Assembly: GCA_022826045.1 (NCBI GenBank)
Contig: JAJDVQ010000067.1
Coordinates: 1-38,783, forward strand
Direction: 5' to 3'
Source: Acidimicrobiia bacterium
GTDB lineage: Bacteria; Actinomycetota; Acidimicrobiia; Acidimicrobiales; Poriferisodalaceae
Length of the DNA stretch: 38,783 bases
Shown: in pieces, positions 26,819 through 35,325 of the stretch
Position numbering within the stretch: position 1 is the first letter of the stretch
Layout: every line of letters begins with the position of its first letter
Translations under genes and position numbers: made by a program
The notes under the pieces: generated by a model
Told to the model about the DNA's origin: nothing
What the model saw: the letters and a program-made list of their open reading frames with translations, nothing else
Databases searched by the model: none

Positions 26819-28353
26819 GAGGTTGCCGCTCCTGCCTCGTAGGGTGCAGCCCAGCGGTGCACGCCCAGCCCGACCTCGGGGGCACCGGCCGGTTCGCCAG
26901 CGCAATCGCTCGGTCCCGGCGCCGGCTGAGCCTCGGAGTCCACGAAGTCGGTGACGCCGACGAGCACCTGCTCGCCCGCCGCTATCTGCTCGTCGCGCTG
27001 CGCTCTCTCGGCGGCGATCCATGCTTCCAGCTCGCCGCTGGCCATGGCGGCGCACATGCCGCCCGCCGCCTCGATCTCCCGGAAGCGGTCCCAGGCTGCG
27101 TGCGCCATCGTGCGCGTGAGCTCTTCGAGGTACCAGCTCCCGCCGGCGGGATCGATGACCGATCCGAGGCGGCTCTCGTGGCGCAGGATCAGATGCGTGT
27201 TGGCGGCGACGCGCCACCCCAGTCCGCTCGCAGCCGCTCCGGCGCTGACAGCGTCGAAGGGACGGACTGTGAGGGCGTCGACGCCGCCGTTCGCGGCGCC
27301 GAATGTTGCCGTCGTGGCTCGCAGCATGTTCACCCACGGGTCAGCGGCGCTCAGCATCGCCGTCGAGGTGACGGCATGCACCCGCATCGGCGGCCCCTTG
27401 CCGGCAGCGCCGTCGACTCCGCAGGTTCCCAGCACACGGGTCCAGCACATCCGCAGCGCCCGGCACTTGGCCGTCACCAGGAATGCGTCGGGTCCAGCCG
27501 ACAGTGTGAAGCCCAGCAGGCGCGCAGCCGCATCGGGGGCGAGCCCTGGACCGTCGGCGTCGTCGCAGATCACCCGCATCCACGCCACCCCGGTTGCCAG
27601 CATCGCGGCCAGCTCGGTGGCGTCGCATGCGCCGGCATCGGCGAAGACCGATCCGTCAGCCTCCAGCGGCAAGCTGTCGGGCGAACGGTGGGCGATCTCG
27701 TTGGCACTGCGCGCCGCGCTGCACATCGAGGCAACGAGATCGTCGAGGTTGTACGAACCGACCCAGAGCCATCCGCTCGCCGCGGCGGCGACCGGGTCGA
27801 GACCCAACCATGACTTCAGTCCGGCGAGGTTCACCCCGTGACGGTCGAGCACCTCCAGCATCGCAGCGGCGTGCGCGGGCGACGTGCCGGCTTGCAGATG
27901 GATCGTCACCCCGGCACCTGCGGCATCGCCGATGCCCGTGGCGAGTGCGGCAGCGTCACCTTCGGCATCCCAGCCCCGGGCAACGGTGACGGCATCTACG
28001 CCCGATGTCGTGTCGACCGCCACCGCGTCGGGTGTGTCCGCGATGCGCACGTCGTGGATCTGGCGCACTTCCCAGCCCTGCGCGCCGCCCGCGGCGGTGG
28101 CGCCACGGGTGAACGGTGCCTCGCCGGGCAAGCCCGCAGGGTCAGCTTCGGTGCCGTTGCGATGCGACGTATACAGCGGGGCAGTCTCGATGCCGTCGAG
28201 AAGCATCGTGTGGAGCGACGACAGCGGTTTGCCTCGCAGCGCGCCTTCGGCCGCGGCCTCCCAGTCCTCGCCGCTGACAGTCTCGAAGGTGCACTTGTCC
28301 AGCGTTATTCTAGCACTACACTGCCTGACGCCATTTGAGGAGCAAGTTGCCAT
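26815..28353 (-). CDS. mutA: methylmalonyl-CoA mutase, small subunit
   Basis: MutA is the non-catalytic partner of MutB. The product (512 residues from the ATG at 28353) shares the barrel fold, as in [20 protein letters not shown] and [20 protein letters not shown], but has no DxHxxG B12 ligand motif, as expected for this subunit. Conservation begins only at [20 protein letters not shown]. The 5' end is unusual: codons upstream of about 28310 are markedly lower in GC and encode [20 protein letters not shown], unlike the usual start. The original N-terminus may therefore have been replaced at the edge of the low-GC island, and the true start is uncertain. The stop overlaps the mutB ATG. Confidence 0.9.
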   Translation of the reverse strand: MATCSSNGVRQCSARITLDKCTFETVSGEDWEAAAEGALRGKPLSSLHTMLLDGIETAPLYTSHRNGTEADPAGLPGEAPFTRGATAAGGAQGWEVRQIHDVRIADTPDAVAVDTTSGVDAVTVARGWDAEGDAAALATGIGDAAGAGVTIHLQAGTSPAHAAAMLEVLDRHGVNLAGLKSWLGLDPVAAAASGWLWVGSYNLDDLVASMCSAARSANEIAHRSPDSLPLEADGSVFADAGACDATELAAMLATGVAWMRVICDDADGPGLAPDAAARLLGFTLSAGPDAFLVTAKCRALRMCWTRVLGTCGVDGAAGKGPPMRVHAVTSTAMLSAADPWVNMLRATTATFGAANGGVDALTVRPFDAVSAGAAASGLGWRVAANTHLILRHESRLGSVIDPAGGSWYLEELTRTMAHAAWDRFREIEAAGGMCAAMASGELEAWIAAERAQRDEQIAAGEQVLVGVTDFVDSEAQPAPGPSDCAGEPAGAPEVGLGVHRWAAPYEAGAATS

Positions 28354-28403
28354 CAAGTGGAATGTTAGCAGCGAGGATTCTTCATCGATTCGGGAAGGTT
28401 GGA

Positions 28404-29597
28404 ATGTCAATTCACAAACGACGTGGGGTTGCACTGCTCGTGTGGGCACTTATGGCGGTGCTTCTATGGCACGATCCGGCGAGTGCCGAGCCTGCGCTGG
28501 CGAAGGACGAAACAGGATCGAATGCGCCATCTTCTGATGGCACAGAAGGTTCATTGGAGCCTGAGGACTCAGAAGCTGACAATAGTGAGCCAGACCAAGA
28601 TGGCGTTCCCGGTACCGATGGTCTTCCTGAGACTAAGGAAGGTCACGATGTGCTCGCGGGAAATGCGGCGCAGGAACAGGATGTAACTCAAACGACGGCA
28701 TCGGACTATGTTGACGCTGCCATCGATCAACTCATTCGAGCACAGCCTAACTTGAAGCCACTTGTGGTTTCGTCATTGGTTGACCACACAGATCTGGTGA
28801 CGCAATTCGAGGATGGCAGCAGCCTGGCCGGTTTCACTTCAGCATCTGGAGCGATGATCGAAGCGCCATCACATAGCTCTCAACAGGTTTCCATGACTGA
28901 ACCAGGCGGCCTAAATGTTCGCATCGGCCTGCCAGGAGCTGAACGTGCCGCCACATTGTCTCCGTCAGGTCGTGCAGTGTACTCCGCCGTGCGGCCTGCG
29001 ACTCATATTGCAGTTGATATTCTCAACGATGCGACAGCACGTGTGCTTACCGTGATCGAAAACTCAGATGGTGCCAAGCAGTTGCGTTATAGCCTTGAAG
29101 CGAACGTGAAGTTCTCTCTAGTTGAGCGCACCGACGGTGGAATCGATATTCGCGATGACAATGGTATAGTTTTTGCGCAGATTGATCCTCCGTGGGCCTA
29201 TGACGCACAAGGTTCCGAGGTGCCTGCGAAGTACTCGGTAGACGCCAACACGCTGCTACTTGAAATAGCCCATGGGTCTCACTTTGAGTACCCCGTGGTC
29301 GCTGATCCTCGGTTCAAGTGGGGGCGCATCACCGGTACGGTCTATTTCTCTAATCACGAGACCAGCGCCATTGCTGCTGGGACCATTTCGACATCCATAG
29401 TCCTTGCCAGCATTCCTACGGGGATAAGCCAGCTGATTGCTGCGTATTCTGGCTACCTTGGAATTTGGGCTGCATCTGCCGAATCATACGGCCAGTGCCT
29501 GAAGATTAAGGTCGGCTTTACTTGGACTCTCAGAGGTATTGCCCCCGGTGTTGACCCTGGCCATTACACCCGGGAGGCGGGGGTCACCTGTCAATAG
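28404..29597 (+). CDS. secreted toxin/bacteriocin-like precursor with C-terminal two-Cys hydrophobic module
   Basis: The ATG at 28404 follows GGGAAGG (28392-28398). The 397-residue product has a clear signal peptide (basic KRR, then VALLVWALMAVLLW) with a likely cleavage after Ala28 (ASA-E), so it is exported. Residues 29-75 are an acidic low-complexity linker. A large prodomain-like beta region follows, ending with FEYPVVADPRF around residue 296, a junction seen in many actinobacterial exported proteins. The last 95 residues form a separate module: TVYFSNHETSAIAAG, a hydrophobic Gly/Ala/Ile stretch (ISTSIVLASIPTGISQLIAA), then CLKIK and a final VTCQ, giving Cys365 and Cys396 as a possible disulfide. 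Similar modules suggest small secreted toxins; function is inferred. Low GC marks it as acquired. Confidence 0.7.
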   Translation: MSIHKRRGVALLVWALMAVLLWHDPASAEPALAKDETGSNAPSSDGTEGSLEPEDSEADNSEPDQDGVPGTDGLPETKEGHDVLAGNAAQEQDVTQTTASDYVDAAIDQLIRAQPNLKPLVVSSLVDHTDLVTQFEDGSSLAGFTSASGAMIEAPSHSSQQVSMTEPGGLNVRIGLPGAERAATLSPSGRAVYSAVRPATHIAVDILNDATARVLTVIENSDGAKQLRYSLEANVKFSLVERTDGGIDIRDDNGIVFAQIDPPWAYDAQGSEVPAKYSVDANTLLLEIAHGSHFEYPVVADPRFKWGRITGTVYFSNHETSAIAAGTISTSIVLASIPTGISQLIAAYSGYLGIWAASAESYGQCLKIKVGFTWTLRGIAPGVDPGHYTREAGVTCQ

Positions 29598-29649
29598 CCG
29601 GCATTAGTCAGTTGGCGCGTCGCAGCAGCAGATTTGGGCGAGCTTGAAT

Positions 29650-29949
29650 ATGTTCATCCTTGATCCGACAGATCCTGCTGAAAGGGTAGGCCGTGCAGTC
29701 GCGCTTCTTTTCGCGGTTGCTAGTGCAGCTACAATCGTAACGGAGAATGCAGGGACCTCTGAGTCGGTTGTGTCCGTGTTCGGAATGGTTTTCGGAAGCC
29801 TACTGGCGGGAGCGTTCGCAGAACATCTATGTCGATTTGATTCGGCGGGAAATTGTCTTCGTCCGCCCATACCAGGAATTCTATTTCCGATTGAGAGTGT
29901 GTCATGCGCGAGGCGCGGCAGGCAAAGATATCAAGATGGAAATCCATAG
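29650..29949 (+). CDS. small two-helix membrane protein, possible immunity partner
   Basis: From the ATG at 29650 the frame encodes 99 residues with two hydrophobic segments, GRAVALLFAVASAATIVT and VVSVFGMVFGSLLAGAFAE. It begins 52 bases after the exported-protein gene on the same strand. After about 29820 this frame's codon use becomes poor. An overlapping frame then looks better (SQNIYVDLIRREIVFVRPYQ, ending at 30028), so the gene may be frameshifted there. The ribosome-binding site is weak. Its position next to a toxin-like precursor makes an immunity role plausible but unproven; I recognise no family. Confidence 0.4.
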   Translation: MFILDPTDPAERVGRAVALLFAVASAATIVTENAGTSESVVSVFGMVFGSLLAGAFAEHLCRFDSAGNCLRPPIPGILFPIESVSCARRGRQRYQDGNP

Positions 29950-30155
29950 CCTTGGCGAGATATCTCACAGTGTTTCGCGCCGTTTCGCGCCATGGGTATG
30001 GTCATGCCCAGAGCTGTTTGCATGCTAAATCTAATGTTGCAACTTGATGCGCGTGATAGAGGCACTTGGCTCAGTCCGATGCCTGCTTGCTGATGAATGC
30101 GTCAGAAATACGGTCTTTCTCTTCGGAGCATGTTGCAAGCCCACATGCTGGCGTG
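29950..30155. other. low-GC spacer before leuS
   Basis: No gene can be supported except the tail of the alternative frame ending at 30028. It contains a tandem 10-base duplication GTTTCGCGCC (29972-29981 and 29982-29991). No clear promoter is visible, although leuS must be transcribed from near here. Confidence 0.4.
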
Positions 30156-33008
30156 ATGGCAACTGGAACCTCTGACCACGCCGGTATCCCGCTCTACCGC
30201 TACAACGCCGAGATGGCGAACGAGATCGAGCTGCGCTGGCAGGAGCGGTGGCGGTCCGACGGCACCTACCGCACGCCCAATCCCACTGCCGCTTCGGCGG
30301 ACCCGGCGGCCAGCAACAAGAAGCTCTTCATCATGGACATGTTCCCGTACCCCTCGGGTTCGGGACTGCATGTGGGGCACCCGCTGGGCTACATCGGCAC
30401 CGACGTGTATGCACGTTTCAAGCGCATGTGCGGCTACGTGGTGCTGCACCCGATGGGCTACGACGCATTCGGCCTGCCTGCTGAGGAGCATGCGCGCCAG
30501 ACGGGCGAGCATCCCCGCATCAACACTGAGCGGAACATCGCCAACATGTCGCGCCAACTGGCCCGACTGGGGCTGGGGCACGACGACCAGCGATCGCTTG
30601 CCACGACCGATGTCGAGTACTACCGCTGGACGCAGTGGATCTTCTTGCAGATATTCAATTCTTGGTACGACGCCGACGCGCAGCGGGCCCGTCCCATCGC
30701 AGAGTTGATCGAGCTGTTCGAGACCGGGCAGAAGTCGACCTCCAGCGGCGCCGCCTGGGCCGAGATGACCGACCTGGAGCGGCGTATCGAGCTGGACGAG
30801 CACCGCTTGGCCTACTTGGGCGAGGCGCCGGTCAATTGGTGCCCGGCGCTGGGAACGGTGCTGGCCAACGAGGAGGTCACCAACGAGGGGCGGTCGGACC
30901 GGGGCAACCATCCGGTCTTCCGCCGCCCGATGAAGCAGTGGATGATGCGCATCACGTCCTACGCGGACCGGCTGCTGGCCGACCTCGACCGGGTGGACTG
31001 GTTCGAGAGCGTCAAGATCATGCAGCGCAACTGGATCGGCCGAAGCGAGGGCGCCTACATCAGCTTCGCGACCGATGCCGAGCCGGGCGAATCGGGCGAG
31101 CCCGGCCCAGCCATCGAGGTGTTCACCACCCGTCCCGACACGATCTTCGGCACCACGGCCATGCTGCTGGCACCCGAGCATCCGCTCGTCGACGGGCTGG
31201 TCGCCGACGAGTGGCCGGCCGGTACCGATCCGCGCTGGACCGGGGGCGCCGCCACGCCTCGCGAGGCTCTCGACGAGTACCGGGCGCAGGCTGCAGCGAT
31301 GACCGACTTGCAGCGCCAGACCGAGCGTGACAAGACCGGCGTGTGGCTCGGCGTGAACTGCCGTGTGCCCACCACCGGCGAGCCGGTGCCGGTGTTCGTC
31401 GCCGATTACGTGCTGATCGACTACGGCACGGGCGCGGTCATGTCGGTGCCGGGGGAGGACCAGCGTGACTGGGACTTCTCCGTCCGGTTCGGGCTGCCGA
31501 TCATGCGCACCGTGCAGCCGCCGCCAAATCCCGATGGCACAGCCTTCGATGGCGAGGCCTACGACGGTCCCGGGCCGGCCATCAACAGCGATTTCCTGAA
31601 CGGCCTGGGCAAGGACGAGGCCATCGACGCCATCTGCGGCTGGCTGGAAGAGCGGGACTGCGGCCGCCGCACCGTGACCTACAAGCTGCGGGACTGGCTG
31701 TTCAGCCGGCAGCGCTACTGGGGCGAGCCGTTCCCGATCGTGTTCGACGAGACGGGCCTTCCCCTGGCGGTGCCCGAGGCCGAATTGCCGGTGGAGCTGC
31801 CCGAGCTGATCGATTGGGCGCCCCGTGCGCTGGATGAGTCGTCGGAGCCGGAGCCGCCGCTCGGCCGTGCCACGGAGTGGGCCACCGCCACCTATGACCT
31901 CGGCGACGGCGAGCGCACGTACCGCCGCGAGCTCAGCACGATGCCCCAGTGGGCCGGATCGTGCTGGTACTACCTGCGCTACCTCGACCCCGCCAACGAC
32001 GACGCCCTGGTGGATCCCGAGGTGGAGCGCTACTGGATGGCTGACCCCGACGGTGGGGTCGGGGGTGTGGACCTCTATGTCGGCGGCGTGGAGCACGCCG
32101 TGCTGCACCTGCTGTATGCCCGCTTCTGGCACAAGGTGCTCTACGACCTCGGTCACGTCAGCGGCCCCGAGCCGTTCGGCCGGCTGTACAACCAGGGCTA
32201 CATCCAGGCGGCTGCGTACCAGGACAGCCGGGGCGTGTACGTCGAGGCATCCGAGGTGGTCGAGCGGGACGGCAAGTTCTTCTGGGGAGACGACGAGGTC
32301 ACCCGCCACTTCGGCAAGATGGGCAAATCGCTGCGCAACGCGGTCACGCCCGACGACATCTACAGCGCGTACGGGGCTGACACGCTGCGGACCTACGAGA
32401 TGTTCATGGGTCCGCTGGATCAGGGCCGTCCGTGGGAGACACACTCGGTGATCGGCTCGCACCGGCTGCTGCAGCGGGTGTGGCGAAGCCTGGTCGACGA
32501 GCAGACCGGCGAGCTCACGGTGGCCGCCGTCGAGCCCGACGCCGACCTCGAGCGGATGGTGCACCGCACCATCGCCGCAGTCACCGACGCCATGTCCGAC
32601 CTGCGATTCAACTCGGCGATCGCCCGCATCACCGAGCTGAACAACGAGCTGACCCGGCGGGGCGGCGCGACGCCCCGTTCAGTGGCTGACGTGCTGGTGC
32701 GCTTGCTGGCGCCGCTGGTGCCGCACCTGGCCGAGGAGCTGTGGTCGAAGCTGGGGAACTCGACCACGGTGGTCTACGCGCCGTTCCCCCAGGCAGATCC
32801 GGCACTGCTGGCGGCCGAGGTGATCGAGGTGCCCGTGCAGGTGAACGGCAAGGTCCGCAGCCGGATCACGGTCGACGCCGGCATCTCGCCGGCCGATCTC
32901 GAGGCCGCCGCCAAGGCCGACGAGCGCATCGCCCAGCTCACCGCCGGCGCCGTCATCCAGCGCGTCGTGACCGTACCGGGCAAGCTGGTGAACATCGTGC
33001 TCGCTTAG
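30156..33008 (+). CDS. leuS: leucyl-tRNA synthetase
   Basis: LeuRS charges tRNA-Leu and edits mischarged products. The 950-residue product has the HIGH motif in PSGSGLHVGHPLGY (His72 of HVGH), a CP1 editing domain (TTRPDTIFGTTAMLLAPEHP and GTGAVMSVPGEDQRD), the catalytic-domain block MPQWAGSCWYYLRYLDP, and KMGKS at residues 721-725, a variant of KMSKS common in actinobacterial LeuRS. The C-terminal anticodon-binding and tRNA-binding domains are complete. The frame is open upstream to a TTG at 30066 and an ATG at 30093. I chose the ATG at 30156 because MATGTSDHAGIPLYRYNAEM matches the family start and lies at the edge of the low-GC island. No strong ribosome-binding site is seen. Confidence 0.95.
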   Translation: MATGTSDHAGIPLYRYNAEMANEIELRWQERWRSDGTYRTPNPTAASADPAASNKKLFIMDMFPYPSGSGLHVGHPLGYIGTDVYARFKRMCGYVVLHPMGYDAFGLPAEEHARQTGEHPRINTERNIANMSRQLARLGLGHDDQRSLATTDVEYYRWTQWIFLQIFNSWYDADAQRARPIAELIELFETGQKSTSSGAAWAEMTDLERRIELDEHRLAYLGEAPVNWCPALGTVLANEEVTNEGRSDRGNHPVFRRPMKQWMMRITSYADRLLADLDRVDWFESVKIMQRNWIGRSEGAYISFATDAEPGESGEPGPAIEVFTTRPDTIFGTTAMLLAPEHPLVDGLVADEWPAGTDPRWTGGAATPREALDEYRAQAAAMTDLQRQTERDKTGVWLGVNCRVPTTGEPVPVFVADYVLIDYGTGAVMSVPGEDQRDWDFSVRFGLPIMRTVQPPPNPDGTAFDGEAYDGPGPAINSDFLNGLGKDEAIDAICGWLEERDCGRRTVTYKLRDWLFSRQRYWGEPFPIVFDETGLPLAVPEAELPVELPELIDWAPRALDESSEPEPPLGRATEWATATYDLGDGERTYRRELSTMPQWAGSCWYYLRYLDPANDDALVDPEVERYWMADPDGGVGGVDLYVGGVEHAVLHLLYARFWHKVLYDLGHVSGPEPFGRLYNQGYIQAAAYQDSRGVYVEASEVVERDGKFFWGDDEVTRHFGKMGKSLRNAVTPDDIYSAYGADTLRTYEMFMGPLDQGRPWETHSVIGSHRLLQRVWRSLVDEQTGELTVAAVEPDADLERMVHRTIAAVTDAMSDLRFNSAIARITELNNELTRRGGATPRSVADVLVRLLAPLVPHLAEELWSKLGNSTTVVYAPFPQADPALLAAEVIEVPVQVNGKVRSRITVDAGISPADLEAAAKADERIAQLTAGAVIQRVVTVPGKLVNIVLA

Positions 33009-33069
33009 GCGAGCAGCATCAGACACGTGCTCGCTTAGGCGAGCAGCATTGGACACGTGCTGGCGTAGG
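32996..33069 (+). repeat. 30-bp tandem repeat with hairpins across the leuS stop
   Basis: The unit CGTGCTCGCTTAGGCGAGCA(GCATnnGACA) occurs at 32996-33025 and 33026-33055, differing at two adjacent bases, and a third, partial and mutated copy starts at 33056. Each full unit contains GCTCGC-TTAG-GCGAGC, a 6-base stem with a 4-base loop. The leuS stop codon TAG lies in the loop of the first copy. It occupies most of the 72-base gap before the next gene. Confidence 0.92.
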
Positions 33070-33080
33070 GGGAGAACGAC

Positions 33081-34763
33081 ATGAGCGGCAAGGAACGGCG
33101 AGCGCTGGGCGTGACGGCCACCGAGACCCACGGCGGCAAGCTCGCCGCAAGGGCATTGAAGGCGGCCGGGGTGGAATGTGTGTTCACCCTGTCCGGCGGG
33201 CACGTCATGGGCATCTACGACGGCTGCCTCGACGAGGGCATCGACGTGATCGACGTCCGCCATGAGCAAGCAGCGACGCATGCCGCGGATGCGTGGGCGC
33301 GCCTGCACCCGGGCAAGGTGGGCGTGGCCATCCTCACCGCGGGCCCCGGGGTGACCGACGGCGTCACCGGCGTGGCGAATGCCTGGCGGGCCAACTCGCC
33401 GATCCTGGTCTTCGGCGGCCAAGGGCCGTTCAAGCACGCCGGCCGCGGCTCGCTGCAGGAGATGGACCATGTGTCGCTCATGCGGCCGGTGACGAAGTGG
33501 TCGGGTGCGTGCGGGGAAACCCGCCGCATTGCCGAGTACATCGAGCTGGCCGTGCGCACGGCACTCAGCGGCGTGCCCGGCCCGGCCTTCCTCGAGATAC
33601 CCATGGACATCCTGCACGGGCGGATCGATCTTGACGCCGTCGAGGTGCCCAGCTTTCGCGACTACCGGGTGGCCGCCGCCGCTGCAGCCCCTCTGGTGGA
33701 GCAGGCAGCCCAGTTGATCGCCTCAGCGGAACGACCCGTCGTGATGGCCGGCACGGCGCTGAAATGGAGCGAAGGCGGCGACGCGTTAGCGGCATTCCTG
33801 GATGCCACATCCGTGCCGTGTTACGTGAACGGCATGGCACGCGGGGAGATCTCCTGGGATCACCCGTCGTTTCTCTCGCTCACTCGCAAGGAAGCACTCG
33901 AAGCCGCTGACGTGGTGATCCTGGCCGGCACGCCGCTCGACTTCCGCATGAAGTTCGGCCGCGCCATCCCCGCAGAGGCCCGCATCGTGCAACTCGACCT
34001 GGACGAGACGCTCATCGGCCAGAACCGCCCCGCCGACGTCAGTCTCGTCGGCAATCTCGGTGCCAACTTCGATGCGCTGCTCGGCGTGTTCAAGACCACC
34101 GGCGTGACCGTGGACGCCGGCGCACAGCTTGCGGCGCTGCGCAAGCGCGAAATCGAGCTGGACGAGGCCCGCAGCGCCGAGCTCAACAGCGACGAGGTGC
34201 CGATCGACCCGTTGCGGCTGTGCCGCGAGATCGCCGACGCCGTCACCGACGACATGATCGTGATCGGCGACGGCGGCGACATCGTGGCGCAGGCCTCCAA
34301 GGTGATCCGGGTGCCCAGGCGCGGCACCTGGATGGACCCGGGACCGCTCGGGACGCTCGGCGTGGGGATGCCGTTCGCTCTCGCAGCGCAGAAGGCGCAT
34401 CCGGACAAGCGGGTGCTGATCGTCTATGGCGACGGTTCGTTCGGGCTCAACGGCTTCGAATACGACACCGCGGTGCGATTCGGGCTGCCCATCGTGGGCG
34501 TGGTGGGCAACGACGCTGCGTGGGGTCAGATGCTGCGCCCGCAGGCCGGCCTGTACGGCCAGGACCGGGTGGTGGCCACCGAGCTCAACTACACCCGCTA
34601 CGACAAGGTGGTCGAGGCCATGGGCGGCCACGGTGAGCACGTGACCGAGCCCGACCAGATCGCATCTGCGCTTCAGCGAGCCTTCGACTCGGGTCTGCCG
34701 GCACTGGTGAACGTGGAGATCCGCCAGGACCGCGGCGCCATGAAGGGCTCCACCTACGTCTGA
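33081..34763 (+). CDS. ThDP-dependent enzyme, acetolactate synthase-like
   Basis: The 560-residue product has the three-domain layout of the acetolactate synthase / 2-hydroxyacyl-CoA lyase superfamily. The N-terminal Pyr domain contains the cofactor-activating Glu62 in DVRHEQAATHAADAWAR. The middle domain includes PVVMAGTALKWSEGG. The PP domain has the ThDP-Mg motif GDGSFGLNG from Gly450, ending in VVGNDAAWGQM. Biosynthetic AHAS usually has a regulatory subunit gene (ilvN) and ilvC next to it; neither is here, and the FAD-contact segments are not obvious. A role in ThDP-dependent C-C cleavage or ligation of another 2-oxo acid or acyl-CoA is therefore as likely. GGGGGAG lies 7-13 bases before the ATG. 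Confidence 0.8.
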   Translation: MSGKERRALGVTATETHGGKLAARALKAAGVECVFTLSGGHVMGIYDGCLDEGIDVIDVRHEQAATHAADAWARLHPGKVGVAILTAGPGVTDGVTGVANAWRANSPILVFGGQGPFKHAGRGSLQEMDHVSLMRPVTKWSGACGETRRIAEYIELAVRTALSGVPGPAFLEIPMDILHGRIDLDAVEVPSFRDYRVAAAAAAPLVEQAAQLIASAERPVVMAGTALKWSEGGDALAAFLDATSVPCYVNGMARGEISWDHPSFLSLTRKEALEAADVVILAGTPLDFRMKFGRAIPAEARIVQLDLDETLIGQNRPADVSLVGNLGANFDALLGVFKTTGVTVDAGAQLAALRKREIELDEARSAELNSDEVPIDPLRLCREIADAVTDDMIVIGDGGDIVAQASKVIRVPRRGTWMDPGPLGTLGVGMPFALAAQKAHPDKRVLIVYGDGSFGLNGFEYDTAVRFGLPIVGVVGNDAAWGQMLRPQAGLYGQDRVVATELNYTRYDKVVEAMGGHGEHVTEPDQIASALQRAFDSGLPALVNVEIRQDRGAMKGSTYV

Positions 34764-35209
34764 GCCGAAGCACGGTCGCAGTGCTGCACCGAGACCGCAC
34801 TCAAGGCTCTCCGCCCGCGTGCGGGCCGAAGCACGGCCATGCCGGCGGAGTCAGCGAGTGCTTGCCAGGCAGGACTTCGTGCGGGTGTCAAGCCGGTCGA
34901 GCAGCATGCCGACGCGGGGGAAGCCGCAAGTTCTCCCGGCAGCAAGGCGGCCTCGTCAGCGAAGGCGCTTCCGACGGCGGCGGCGATGTCGCGTATGCGG
35001 TTGAGCAGCAGGTCTGCGCGTACGCCGATGTCCTCCGCGAATCGGGTCCAGCGCGTCAGCGCCTCATCATGGGTGACCGCGTGACTGCCGCCGATGGCGA
35101 AAGCGACATCCGCTGCGACATCGTCTTCGACGAGCCGGTCGAGCGCTTCCTGCTCTTTGGTCTCGTCGTCGGGCAGCAGCACCGTCCAGAGATCGTTGGC
35201 AAATCCCAC
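34754..35209 (-). pseudogene. HipA-type kinase C-terminal remnant
   Basis: A 151-codon frame from a GTG at 35209 has a stretch, VAFAIGGSHAVTHDEALTRW then FAEDIGVRADLLLNRIRDIA, that resembles the C-terminal lobe of HipA-like serine/threonine kinases, the toxins of HipBA systems. Everything that makes HipA work is absent: no ATP-binding segment, no catalytic Asp, no HipB-type antitoxin gene nearby. After about residue 95 the sequence becomes Ala/Arg-rich and overlaps the end of the preceding gene. I infer a decayed fragment of about 90 residues. The family call is based on recalled pattern and is moderate. The plus-strand frame over the same bases looks worse. Confidence 0.45.
34813..34826 (+). 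terminator. short GC hairpin downstream of the ThDP enzyme gene
   Basis: GCCCGC (34813-34818) and GCGGGC (34821-34826) can pair, closing on 2 to 4 bases, 50 bases after the stop of the ThDP gene. There is no T-tract. It lies between two copies of GCCGAAGCACGG (34764-34775 and 34825-34836). Confidence 0.25.
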
Positions 35210-35215
35210 GAACAG

Positions 35216-35270
35216 AGATCATTCAATGATAATTCATGATGTTCAAGTTATTTTTGCGCGTATCGTGATT
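35216..35270 (+). promoter_or_regulatory. AT-rich upstream region of the SRAP gene
   Basis: This is a sharply AT-rich patch in a GC-rich neighbourhood, with two near-identical direct repeats (ATTCAATGAT and ATTCATGAT) spaced by one or two bases and followed by TTCAAGTTATTTTT. It is the only plausible promoter/operator region for the gene at 35326. I see no classical actinobacterial LexA box (GAAC-N4-GTTC). Confidence 0.4.
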
Positions 35271-35325
35271 TCGTGGCCTTGGTGCGGGCGGTTTCGGAAT
35301 CCGACTGTCGTTCTACGCTCGCGAC

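Larger units (their letters stand above)
28300..30155. other. low-GC insertion between divergent mutA and leuS
   Basis: Between the 5' ends of mutA and leuS, composition drops visibly to roughly half GC, against about two thirds or more on both sides, with many A/T-ending codons. The stretch holds an exported-protein gene, a small hydrophobic ORF and decayed sequence. No transposase, integrase or tRNA is present. The 11-base TGATGGCAACT begins leuS (30154-30164) and, inverted, mutA (28346-28356). This looks like acquired cargo that has displaced the original divergent promoter region. Confidence 0.65.

Noticed and set aside
29604..29870. Minus-strand 88-codon ORF in the low-GC island
   Set aside because: It is low-complexity and opposite the better-supported hydrophobic plus-strand ORF.
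30102..32564. Minus-strand ORF of 820 codons opposite leuS
   Set aside because: The plus strand encodes a complete LeuRS with all motifs; the antisense frame has no family resemblance.
33081..34763. Naming the ThDP enzyme ilvB
   Set aside because: There is no ilvN or ilvC neighbour, and the superfamily includes many non-AHAS enzymes; substrate cannot be fixed from sequence alone.
34781..35239. Plus-strand ORF of 152 codons
   Set aside because: It is Arg/Gly/Cys-rich with no family signal; the minus strand reads like a HipA C-lobe.
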